A stretch of DNA of 64,000 nucleotides from Flammula alnicola. Lineage: Eukaryota > Basidiomycota > Agaricomycetes > Agaricales > Strophariaceae. This document shows positions 32,080-41,135 of the stretch, one piece after another. The DNA lies in contig JADNRV010000224.1 in the NCBI GenBank assembly GCA_015499995.1, forward strand, positions 1-64,000, in the 5' to 3' direction. The position numbers were made by a program, and so were the translations under genes. The first letter of the stretch is position 1. Each line of letters begins with the position of its first letter. The notes below the pieces were generated by a model. The model was not told the DNA's origin. It was given only the letters and a program-made list of their open reading frames with translations, and did not search any database.

Positions 32080-33560
32080 AAACCAGACGACGTTCGAGGA
32101 GGAGACGACGACGCAGTAATCGTCGTCGTCTCCTTGGACAGCCTGTGGGTTGGTGGTAAATAGCGTGGTACAGAGAGGTTGATAACGGAACGAGTCGTAA
32201 GACCCGTTCCGTGACGCACCTCGTGGGTCTCCCTCCTCGAGGGTCTCCTCTTGTTCTCTCGCCCCCTCTCTGCCCATCCTACTTGTTGTCGATGCATCCG
32301 CGGCGTCGATGCACCCCACGACATCGCGGGCTCGTCCTCGATGCACCCGGGGCGTTGAGGAGTCGTCCTCGATGCAACGGCGGCCTCATGTATTAGTCGT
32401 CGAAGGGAGTGGGCAATGGATGAAGACGACGGCATGAAGAGCCGGGGCTCGCCATCAGGCTCTGTCAACCCAAGAAGGTGGGGTTGGGACCGTGGTGGTG
32501 GCTTGACGGAGAGGTCGGGGTGGGCTGTGACGAGGTCGCGTCCGGTTGGGTGGGTTGGTGTTGCACGAGGTAGTGGCCGTTAGCAGGCGGCGGCGGCGGC
32601 AGAGCGAACAGCGGCTTCGCGGGGTGGCCGTCGATGCACCTGGGGCATCGGGGATTCATCGTCGAGGGGAGTGGGTGGTGGGTGAAGGCGATGGGATGAG
32701 GAGCCGGGGCGTGCAACGCCAAATGGCGCAGCGGATGGGGCTCGCGGGTGGTGTAAGGCCGTGGTCGAGGTCCCAAGCACAGATCCGAACGTCGTCTGAT
32801 ACAGACGACGTTCGAATCTGAGGAGACGACGAACTGCTGTTCGTCGTCTCCTCGTACAGGCTGTTGGGAGGGGTGAGCATGCGTGAGGTCTCAAGTAGAA
32901 GTGCAGAACGAGTCGGCAGTACCGACTCGTTCTGCTTGCGTACCGTCATCGTTGCACCCGCGGCATCGTCGTGTCATCTTAGGTGCCCCCGCTGTTGCGA
33001 CGTCGTGCCAGCGTCGTTATGTCCGTGGTTGCTATCCTTGCCGTGCTTGCGGAGGTGTCGAAGGACGGTAATGGTCGAGGCGATGCATACGCTGTTGCGG
33101 CGTCGTTGTCGTTGTACCTGCAGTGTTGTACCCGCGGAGTCGAGAGTACACATGACGCGCTCGGGGGTGGTCATCCTCGCTGTTTGTCGGTCATTCTCAC
33201 CAGCTGTCACCTTGCAATGGGGGTGGCGGTCGTGGTGGAGTCGTTGTTGGAACAAGGTAGCTTGTGGATGCTTGGTGACTGAGCTGGCGCAGCGGATGGG
33301 GCCTGCGGGTGGTGTAAGGCTGGTGTGGTGATAACGTGAGGTCCCAAGTGCAGATTCGAACGTCGTCTGATGCAGACGACGTTCGAATCTAAGGAGACGA
33401 TGAACTGCCGTTCGTCGTCTCCTCGTACAAGCTGCGGGGAGAAGTGAGTGTGCATATGGATTGAAGCAGCAGTGCGGAATGAGTCGCCGACTCGTTCCGC
33501 TCACGTACCTTGCGGGTCCCCCTCTACCAGGGCCTCCCCTTGGTCTCTCAGTCCCCTCGC
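32080..33560. repeat. GC-rich repeat units with near-perfect hairpins
   Basis: About three diverged units (near 32,080-32,300, 32,750-32,950 and 33,300-33,560) share an order: an inverted repeat around GAACGTCGTC/GACGACGTTC, a second around GGAGACGACGAAC/GTTCGTCGTCTCC, a third around GAACGAGTCGG or GAATGAGTCG, then a tail GGGTCCCCCTC...CTGCCCACCTGTTG. Examples: 33,353-33,389 (17-bp stem, 3-nt loop, no mismatch), 32,782-32,818, 32,903-32,935 (14-bp stem) and 33,474-33,500 (13-bp stem). Long frames here on either strand are by-products of the CGT repeat. Confidence 0.8.
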
Positions 33561-33759
33561 TGCCCACCTGTTGATGTTGATCGTAGTACGAGCACCGGTA
33601 GCGTTTTGGGTGAAGGAGGTGGAGGTTGAAGATAGCGATCAACAACATTCAACGTTGTTGATCTGTTATCTGGCAATTTCCGAGAATGACCGGATTGGCC
33701 AGGAAACGCAGAGTTGAGGAGAGGGAGTGCTGGGGAGTGACAATCCGGCAAGGCGTTAT

Positions 33760-33787
33760 GAATTTGCGACATGCATGTCGCAAATTC
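33760..33787. repeat. 28-bp perfect palindrome
   Basis: GAATTTGCGACATG followed by its exact reverse complement, no loop. A further hairpin with 12-bp arms (GCGAGATGAGTC...GACTCGTCTCGC) lies at 34,116-34,143. Confidence 0.9.
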
Positions 33788-34268
33788 GTCACAGAAATCA
33801 ATGAAAGGGAGAGCGCGACGCGACGCGTTTAGTCACCTGATCACATCTGAGCTTTTGCGAAATTTCTGTCAATGTCATCTCAAGCGGAGTTTGGAATTGA
33901 GGGTCACCTGACATGTTGAACCTTTGTTTCGCAGTTGAAATGCTTCATCTTCCCTCCCTCTTTCCTCGCCCAAACCGACCAACCACGCTGATGGCATTTG
34001 CGCCCCTCCCCTCGCATTAGGGATGTGGGCTGACATTCAAGAGGAGTAGATGATGGAAGACGGATCATATACAATGAGGGGAGGCCCTAGAAGAGGGAGA
34101 CCCATTTGGTGCGTCGCGAGATGAGTCGTATGACTCGTCTCGCATTCTGCTCTTGCCACCCCTACCTCCAACTCACCAATCCACCCACAGGCCATACAGT
34201 GGAACTGAAACCCAAGATGGCTCTGTGAGCAGTTGCAAAATGCAACATCGAAGACAGAATGGCCACAG

Positions 34269-34609
34269 GTATGTCGCAGTACAACCCTCTGCCTGCACCG
34301 CTGCTAACCCCCAACCCCGCCCCTCTTTTGTGCAGGCAATGACTTTGTGCAAGTGATTGCATTACCAGGATGCCACGGAATGCATGACAATGAGCTACAG
34401 CGACTGCTTGTCACTGTTGTGCATTACTGACGCCACCTAGTATGTCGCAACGTAAACCTTTGCCCACACTGCTGCTAACCTCCAACCTCCACCCCTTGTT
34501 TGTGCAGGTAATGATGCTGTGCACCAAGTCCACCAGGTATGTCGCAGTGCAACCCCTTGCTTGCATCACTGCTAACCCCCGGCCCAACCCCCACACCTCT
34601 TTTGTCTAG
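34269..34609 (+). repeat. Three intron-like repeat units
   Basis: Units at 34,269-34,335 (67 nt), 34,440-34,507 (68 nt) and 34,537-34,609 (73 nt) all begin GTATGTCGCA, contain a branch-site-like CTGCTAACC near the same place and end in TTTTGTGCAG, TGTTTGTGCAG or TTTTGTCTAG. They have every mark of a spliceosomal intron and are copies of one another. The intervening 29-104 nt do not encode a recognised protein. Confidence 0.75.
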
Positions 34610-35715
34610 GTACATAACATTTTGCTGATGGATACTTGCAGGTTGCAGGTACGTGGGCCCCTACCTATACCTATACCCATTTATATGGTTATGACCCCAT
34701 CCACACTGCTGTGTACATTACATTCACGCTTTCTGCCTTCGCTCTGTCCTCCAACACATATACTATGACTAGTAGTAGTAGTTTTAATTAGTTCTATGTT
34801 TTATATAGCAACATAATATATTGATTTAAAGTTATTTTTGTGTGTATTTGGAGGCTTACTGAGAGTGTCAGAGGATGATTAACTTTGGTGCTTTGGCTGA
34901 CCTGAGAGCAACCCAGAGCAACCTGGGTTCACCCAGGCAAAAGTTCTGTAAATTTAACTGCAGCCTAGGAAACCATTTAATCACCCCAAGTGCGTCCTAG
35001 GGTGTCCTAAGTAAAAGCTAAAGGGAAGAGATTGCCCCAAGTGTCTCCTGGGAGCTAATTGCAACCTGGCTGCCCTGGCACTCTTAGGGTCCCCTAGGCT
35101 ACCTTAGCGTTTCCTGGGAAACTCCTGGGGCAAAAGGGTTTTTCCTGATGCCGAAGAAAAGTGTTGGTTGTAATGTGCTTTATTGCCAGCGCTGACCGTA
35201 GGCGGGATTGCATTCTGATGTGGGAGCATCCACAGCGCATGAAGGTGGACTTCAAGGGCTAGCTGAAAAGAAGTGAGGATATACACCAAAAATAAATGCG
35301 GTGTGAACTCACCTTTGTCTTCTCTGCACCCTTCGGTACTTCACCCTTTCGCATATGCCAATCACTAGGCGTCTTTGGCTTTGCAGGCTGACGAGCAATA
35401 GCAAGGCGGGGCTTCTTTGTGCGTGAGGTGCTTGCTTCCGGCTCCGGTTCATCTGCAGAACGCTTCCGTTTAGCTTGTGAGCAGCTTGAACCCTCTGCAG
35501 GAGGTTCCATTGAAGCATCCGGTTCTTCCATAGAGAAAGATGAGGGGAGAAACTAAGATATATTTTATTAAAAATGCGAACAGACATGTGTAGACTGCAT
35601 TGTGCAGTCGTATGTGCCCTTCGCGTCAGAGAACAAAGGGCTTTCAGGGATGATAATTAGGCATGACCGTGATAGACACGTGACTCCGGGCCACACCGCC
35701 ACGATTCGAACAAGC

Positions 35716-35814
35716 ATGCATTAATAATAACCGTGAGTCAACCGTGTTTTAACTGCCTCATCAACCGACCTAAAGGCAGTGCAATATCAACCGCCTCGTT
35801 GTTTGCCTCCAGTG
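35716..35814 (-). repeat. Right terminal inverted repeat of the 15.9-kb element
   Basis: Reverse-complement partner of 19,914-20,012, ending GCCTCCAGTG before the TGA duplication. GGTTGA words are shared with the left end. Confidence 0.9.
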
Positions 35815-36377
35815 TGATGGCTCCTGCCCTCCAGGGTGGCAAGCTGCCACTGGTGTTGTTATCAAATGGCAGGGCGCGCAGGTTTATTCTGGGTGTCATG
35901 CTGCCGGGAGGGCCTCGTCTACAGACACAGAGCTCTTTGCCATTCGTGTGGCCATCTTCAATGCTGTTGGCTTTGGGGATGTTAAGCGTGTTACTATTTT
36001 CACTGATGCGATGCATGCTGCCTGCCTCTCAGTGGATCCCTCTCCACATTCCTTCCAGTCTCAGTCACTGATGGTGTGTCGTATACTTGAACCTTGGTTC
36101 CAATGCTCGCATTCAAAATGAAGCACATGATCTCGTTGCTGGTATACGCGGCACTGCTGTCATTCCTACCACCAAACTCTCTCTCCAGTACGTCTGCGAC
36201 TTTGTGGACAAATCGGCACGCGCAGATTGGAAACAACGAGTTTCCGATCAGCCTTTCCTACTTGGCTCCAACTTTATAGAGCTGCAAGGGTTAAACGGGG
36301 ACCCTGTCCAGCCTACTCCCACTCGCGGGGGGCCTTGGCTTGAATCTGGCAGTCAGAGCTCTGCGCTCTTTGCCCGC

Positions 36378-37751
36378 TGTGGCGGTGCTGGCAGGACCAC
36401 GCCAGCGGAGTCTGAACCTCGTAGAACTACGTTCCGATGTCGTAGACAGCTCTTCCATATACATCCATCCGGGTTTCCCTGCTCACACCCACCCACTGCG
36501 ACTCCTTCTGAGTCTTCTCCAGACCCGCCCCCTCCACATGGTGATGAGAGTGTGCTTTCGCTAGACTTCGCGTTTCCCCAGGACCAGCCAGAACAACCGA
36601 CAGCCAGCAGAACAACCGACAACCGACAGAACACAGACATTCAGCCAGAATGGACAACACCGAACGACGGATAACACAGCAAACCAACAGACAACTAGCC
36701 AGCAGACACACCATGAACCAGGATATTAGAACCGTGATAGCAAGACCCAGGACACGACAACGACACCATTCCAACACGTTGCAAAACTGAACCGACGACC
36801 AGATAACCAAGACTAGACTATTCTGACAATGCCAAAAATATCAAAGAAAAAACAGGAGCAGAGAGCAAAGAAGGAGGCAGTGGCTGCAGCATCCGTGGCA
36901 GAGCTGAAGAGGTTGGAAATCCAGGCTGGGATTCAGAGACGAGATGACGAGAAGGCGAGAGCGGAGAAGAAAAGGGAAAAGGAAAGGATGAGGAAGCTTA
37001 CAAGGGGAGTATTCAAGATTTCCGAGCCAAGGTCTGACTCTGCGACACCCCAGATCCTCATCACGACGCAACGCACGTTCGACTCTATGTACGATGCCGA
37101 CGGCTTTGAACATGAACAACTGCCATCCCCAATCAACAATGAGCCCAGCCCCATGCTTCACGGCATGTGTACCGAAATAGCTAGTCTCGCTGAACCTGCT
37201 CTGAATCCCCCAACACCTCGCGTCATCTGCCATTTCTATTGATACCATCAACCCACGCAATCTCCCCCACCACATCCACCCATGCCATGCCTCATCCCAC
37301 CAGAAGTTTCAGACAAGCCAAATGCCCCCTATGCAGACCCTGTCACTCGTTCACTGGCCACAAACACAGACACCTTCGACGCCATCCTCTCCATCGCCCA
37401 CAATATGCAGAGTCAAGATTTGTTAGAATTACAAGGTCTGCACCCCTGGAGGAAGATTCGTGGTTGCAAAAAGCGCGTTCGCTTACGCCCCTCACACCCT
37501 CCATTTCCTCACTCACTGATCACACAACGACTTTCGGTGGATACGATTTCTTTGGGATGTTCGAGGGCGAACATCACTTGAAGGGGGCCACATGTGGCGG
37601 TGCTGGCAGGACCGCGCCGGCGGAGTCTGAACCTCATAGAACTATGTTCCGATGTCGTAGACAGCTCTTCCATATACATCCATCTGGGTTTCCCTGCTCA
37701 CACCCACCCACTGCGACTCCTTCTGAGTCTTCTCCAGACCCGCCCCCTCCA
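36378..37751 (+). mobile_element. 1.4-kb LTR mini-element with 159-bp LTRs
   Basis: Direct repeats at 36,378-36,536 and 37,593-37,751 are near-identical, begin TGTGGCGGTGCTGGCAGGAC and end CCCCCTCCA. They are flanked by CCGC (36,374-36,377 and 37,752-37,755). A TGGTGATGAG primer-site candidate starts 2 nt after the 5' LTR, and a purine-rich AAGGGGGCCACA tract precedes the 3' LTR. It splits the LINE codons ALFAR and MCRLITN. No pol domains; one small ORF inside. This is the structure of a TRIM or gag-only LTR element. Confidence 0.88.
36829..37242 (+). CDS. 137-aa Lys/Glu-rich protein inside the LTR mini-element
   Basis: Starts MPKISKKKQEQRAKKEAV. Residues about 1-65 are strongly charged with Lys, Arg, Glu and Ala in heptad-like spacing, consistent with a long helix or coiled coil and nucleic-acid contact. 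The rest is low-complexity and ends PRVICHFY. No known domain. It is the only sizeable plus-strand frame between the LTRs. It could be a reduced Gag-like protein or a fragment of a host gene picked up by the element; I cannot tell which. Confidence 0.45.
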   Translation: MPKISKKKQEQRAKKEAVAAASVAELKRLEIQAGIQRRDDEKARAEKKREKERMRKLTRGVFKISEPRSDSATPQILITTQRTFDSMYDADGFEHEQLPSPINNEPSPMLHGMCTEIASLAEPALNPPTPRVICHFY

Positions 37752-38310
37752 CCGCATGTGCCGTCTAATTACTAATCATGCTCCGATCGGCTCGTACTAT
37801 GAGCGGTTCCATATTGATGACCCTAGGGCCCTCAGTTGCGAGTGTGGGGTTTATCCTCACACCCGCGATCATATATTCAAGTGCAAGAAACAGCCTTGGA
37901 CTTGCCGGAAGCCGAAACTCGTTTCGGAGCTGGTGACATATTTGTTGGAGCACCCTACGGCGTTCTCCTTCTTCTGGCACCCAGCTGGAGTCGGATGAGG
38001 GACTCTGGGAGGGGGGCAATCTTGATCGCAGAGTGGGCCGTGGTCAAATCTACTCGACTACCCGTGATGTGTTTCTGTTTGGCAGTGGCGAAGTTCCGCA
38101 AGTGCCTAGGTCCCTGGTTGTCCCAGGGCCAGTGGTGTCGACTCTCTGAGCTGGTGTCATGCGCCGCTGACAGAGGACCCAGTTCGGTGGACGGCGGTGG
38201 AGGCTTCGGCTCCTGCTTAGCTATTACAACGTAAATTTTACCGTTGAACCGGGAAGGGTCTGGCAGGCTCTCTTCACTTTCGGGTGACCCCCCTTCCCAC
38301 CCCAATACTT

Positions 38311-38697
38311 TTTTTATTTATTTATTTATTTTAAATCATCAATTTTATACCGGGGCACGAAAGCAGTCCGGTCTCTAACTAATACAAACAAAGATGGTAG
38401 CTATGCCAATAAAAGAAAGAAGTTGAGCCCACCGGGGAGCATGCGATGCGCGCAAGTGTGGCGCAGGTGAGATGGCGCAGCCGCCTGAAACCCAAGTAAG
38501 TAGTCTCGCAACTACAGATTGTCCGTCGTTACGGCGTTGTTAACGCTACTGCATGACCAGCAGATAAGAGTATTGGGATGGGAGGGGGGGTCACCCGAAA
38601 GCGAAGAGAGCCTGCCAGACCCTCCCCAGTTCAACGGTAAAATTTACATTGTAATAGCTAAGCAAGAGCTGAAGCTCCCACCACCGTCCACCATCAA
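38311..38697 (-). mobile_element. LINE (second family) 3' fragment, tail to tail with the previous LINE
   Basis: The TTTATTTATTTATTTATTTT tract at about 38,311-38,335 is the reverse complement of an A-rich tail. What follows to 38,697 is the reverse complement of the same 3' UTR seen at 38,225-38,310 in the plus direction (GGGTCACCCGAAAG against CTTTCGGGTGACCC). It is truncated at its 5' side. Confidence 0.8.
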
Positions 38698-39121
38698 CAT
38701 CCTGCATAACTAAATTTTTGGACCCATCAGGGTCCCGAGAAGGCTCTTTCTTTGTTTCATAATGATGCCAAGCTGTGTCCTTGCTTGGTGCCACAATGGT
38801 GCCAAAGTATCTCTTTTCTGCCTAATATACACCGCAAGGGGCCAAAAATTGACCGGTACCCGAGGAAGGCAATAGCTCGGTAGGCAAGCAATTACCGAGA
38901 CAATAGTGGCCCTAGATTGGCCACTGCTCGGAACTCCAGTGCACCCACACAGATCCGTCTGGACCATGATCCTCGCGACATTGTAGCCATTCTAGGCTGG
39001 ACTGTTTCCCACAGTACATATGTTGTTCCTGGCTGGGTCTGTCCAGCACCATGACTATTGTGACATTGTTGGTTCCTTAGTAACTGTTATATACACCATA
39101 GTTACACTGTCCCATGTGAAT
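38698..39121. other. Stretch without recognised features
   Basis: No gene, repeat partner or structured element recognised. It may be the 5' flank or intronic region of the decayed hAT gene that follows. Confidence 0.4.
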
Positions 39122-40834
39122 CCTTGGCGAATATTTTACCGAGAACAAGGAAGCTGCTGAGACTGCAGAAGAAGCTACAGATCTCATAGGCTGGGTTCTG
39201 AACCATGGAAGAGTATGCTCAATATTCAATGATGCACAGGCAGAGATTTCTGTTCCACCCGGAAAAGTTCTTGCATTCCTTGTTGCCAACATGACATGAT
39301 GGACAACCCATTTCACTGCTTTTGATCGCTTAGGTGGATTAAAAGATCCCTTGCGCTGGGCAGTGATCTTGCAGAGGCAAGATATAATTTCAGCACAAGT
39401 TGGCGCAGAGAAAAATCATCAAAAGCAACAGAAACTAGAGGACGACGCAACAGCTCATTGTGACCTTATCGATGATGGAGGTTTTTGGCGCCGCCTCAAG
39501 TCTATTGTTGACGATCTCGAGCCCATTTGTCTGGGGATCAATATGAATCAGACAGATGCAAGGCATCCAGACCAGGCACTTTTAACTTTTGCAGGTACAT
39601 TCTTATATTTCCAGAAGCACGTGAAGCCTTCAGTTGCAAACGGCATGGCAAAATGGATCGAGAAACGATGGAAAGCCCTCGATCAACCAATGTTCGTGCT
39701 CGCTCTTGTCCTGAATCCATACGAGGGCATATCACACTTTGGTGATAAAGCGGCTGTCAGTTTGTTGACATTGAATACAATGTTACTAGAGGTGGAGTAC
39801 ATTTATTTAAAGAACTGTATGTACTAATTATGGTTTTACTAATGTTCAGACATATCGTCGTGTTCAATCTCGACCACCGAAGGAACTCCACTCTGAAGAG
39901 GAAGAAGAAATATACAAAACTATGCAACTGACGAAGGAGAGAGCAGTCTCTGAATCCTTTCTGAGCTACCTCAGCTTGAAAGGTCCTTTCGAAGATTGGA
40001 AAGTGAATAAAGATTCGTTTCAGAGAGTACATGTAAGTTCTTCATCATTTTGATAGTTGAGAATTCCAATGACTCACAGTTTATAGGGAGATAATCCGAT
40101 TGCCATCTGAAAAACATTTCAGATGACTCCATCAACCTCCGAGGTTGCAGACTTTGCGATTCAACTACTCAGCATGTCAGTAAACCAGGCAGGATTGGAA
40201 CGGAGTTTCTCTGATCTAAAAATCAAGCAAACACGTCTCAGAAACCGATTGGGGCTGCCGAAACTTGAGAAAATGGCAAAGGTAAGAACTTACCATTATT
40301 TTTATCCTGCTCTCATTTGTCTCCCATCAGGTCGGTGCTGATATTCGGGCATCTCAGAAAGAAGCAGGGTTTGTCGCAGATCGTTCAAAGCGCCAAAATC
40401 ATGAGAACGACAAAGTCCCGGAGCTTCTCCATGTGCCTTGGTATTCCGACTTGGCGGTGGACACTGACACAAGTGAAGATGACGATAGGCCTTCGAAACC
40501 TCAATCCATGCTTATCAAGTCTCGAGTTGGGTGGCGAAAGGAGATGGCCAAGTGGGTTCGTGTGAAGCAGGAGCGTAGCGATAATGATGAAGACGAGCTC
40601 TCGAATGTCGCATATGGCCACCAACGGTCAAAGTGGTTGCCACGATCACTCGACTTGCTGTTTGGTGGATGGAAAGAAATGGATATTGACGTTCAGATGA
40701 GATGGATACGGCGACGCGACACATTCACAGAGGAGGCGAGACTGATGGAGCTGATAGCAGATGAGGAAGCAGATGAAGAAAGGATACCAGATGACGGAGA
40801 ACTGGAAGGTTCGGGCGACGATTTTGATGGCTGA
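39122..40834 (+). pseudogene. Second hAT transposase pseudogene
   Basis: Reads as a hAT-type transposase: VANMT then a stop where Arg is expected, then WTTHFTAFDRL, LRWAVILQRQDIISAQVGAE, GGFWRRLKSIVDDLEPICLG, ALDQPMFVLALVLNPYEGIS, an intron near 39,785-39,850, RRVQSRPPKELHSEEEEEIY, FLSYLSLKGPFEDWKVNKDS, then IQLLSMSVNQAGLERSFSDL and LRNRLGLPKLEKMAKV with another intron at about 40,281-40,330. The C-terminal acidic tail ends EGSGDDFDG at 40,834. The N-terminal DNA-binding part is not visible. It belongs to a different hAT clade from the gene at 13,300. Confidence 0.8.
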
Positions 40835-40854
40835 TGAAATCGGTTGGTTTCTAG

Positions 40855-40962
40855 TTGAACTCTTAATAAGGCCTTAGAATGAAGTCTTAATTAAGGGTTA
40901 TTTTTAAGACTTAAGACTTAACAAAAAAAAACGCCCTTAATAAGGCCTTAGAATCCAACACT
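40855..40962. repeat. AT-rich palindromic repeats
   Basis: CTTAATAAGGCCTTAGAAT occurs twice about 75 bp apart, with GACTTAAGACTTAAC between. They may be remains of the right end of the hAT element. Confidence 0.6.
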
Positions 40963-41135
40963 GAGGATAATAGTTTTATAATATCGATACCTGATAGTAG
41001 GTGTGCGATAAAAGAAGGTTTTTAACTATGTAACGGCTCGGGCAAGGCCTTAGGCACGTTTATAGTCAATGGATCGTTTTAAGTCCAATAGACTTGTGTA
41101 AATTCTGATCTGGTACTCGGAAACTAGTGCTCTAT

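Larger units (their letters stand above)
30817..35147. mobile_element. 4.3-kb element with CAGGAAAAAC ends carrying captured DNA
   Basis: The left end is CAGGAAAAACACTTTTGCCC and the right end, reverse-complemented, is CAGGAAAAACCCTTTTGCCC. Both ends go on with CCCAGG/CCTAGG-rich subterminal sequence, including CCCAGAGCAAC on each side. It interrupts an exon of the second transposon gene. No transposase was seen. Inside are a spliced NAR1-like fragment, hairpin-rich GC repeats and three intron-like units. A clear target duplication was not found (AT on both sides at most). The ends resemble hAT elements. Confidence 0.8.
28517..35531 (-). pseudogene. Second gene of the Plavaka-like element, function unknown, interrupted
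   Basis: Exons by splice sites and frame: 35,531-35,313 (MEEPDASMEPP..., basic Ser/Pro-rich), 35,262-35,151 (LEVHLHALWMLPHQNAIPP), then after the nested 4.3-kb element about 30,810-30,336 (LLAVHGSSMTSNHIRC, FGLARWAPDILSGDPDSMYN, KLYRSFVYSHM), 30,272-30,028 (SDDEFALT, TKFVRMLDGVHREVALRKK) and 28,916-28,517 (IDWFEPEYWNDTLTLHERAD, acidic C-terminus). M1 copy 2 sits in the last intron and does not break coding; the 4.3-kb insertion does. I remember similar proteins beside such transposases in other mushroom genomes but know no function. It is convergent with the transposase. Confidence 0.7.
19914..35814 (+). mobile_element. 15.9-kb CACTG-ended composite transposon (Plavaka/CACTA-like)
   Basis: The left end is CACTGGAGGCAAACAACGAG; the right end is its exact reverse complement. 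The flanks are TGA at 19,911-19,913 and TGA at 35,815-35,817, a 3-bp duplication as expected for CACTA/EnSpm relatives. Removing the element plus one TGA restores the LINE RNase H reading GCT-GGT-GTT-GAT-GGC (AGVDG). Inside are a plus-strand transposase gene (20,462-24,178), a convergent second gene (35,531 to 28,517), captured gene pieces and three nested elements (22,819-23,640, 28,941-29,993, 30,817-35,147). Without the nested elements it is about 9.7 kb. Confidence 0.93.
19062..38310 (+). pseudogene. Second-family LINE ORF2 (RT tail, RNase H, 3' UTR), interrupted twice
   Basis: LINE pieces lie at 19,062-19,913, 35,815-36,377 and 37,752-38,310. They encode in order EIFHFD, KPFWCYLGFYFDRKLTFHEH, LLDRYADQFKWLSKPRFSR, AYAGVDGS, STDTELFAI, FTDAMHAACLSVDPSPHS, and the tail SYYERFHIDDPRALSCECG to WHPAGVG (stop 37,996-37,998). 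Divergence from copy A marks a second, older family. Damage includes a stop near 19,146, a frameshift and small deletion near 36,105, a 15.9-kb transposon in the RNase H codons and a 1.4-kb LTR element near the C-terminus. The 3' UTR is cut at about 38,310 by another LINE fragment. Confidence 0.88.

Noticed and set aside
31527..32468. 313- and 252-codon minus-strand frames in the 4.3-kb element
   Set aside because: Arg/Pro/Ser-rich shadows of GC-rich repeats; only the NAR1-like frame over 31,174-31,876 shows family motifs and a splice junction.
30809..35155. An 8-bp target duplication for the 4.3-kb element
   Set aside because: Flanks CTTCCCAT and ATGCCGAA do not match; the element is called on its inverted ends and on the interruption of a conserved frame only.
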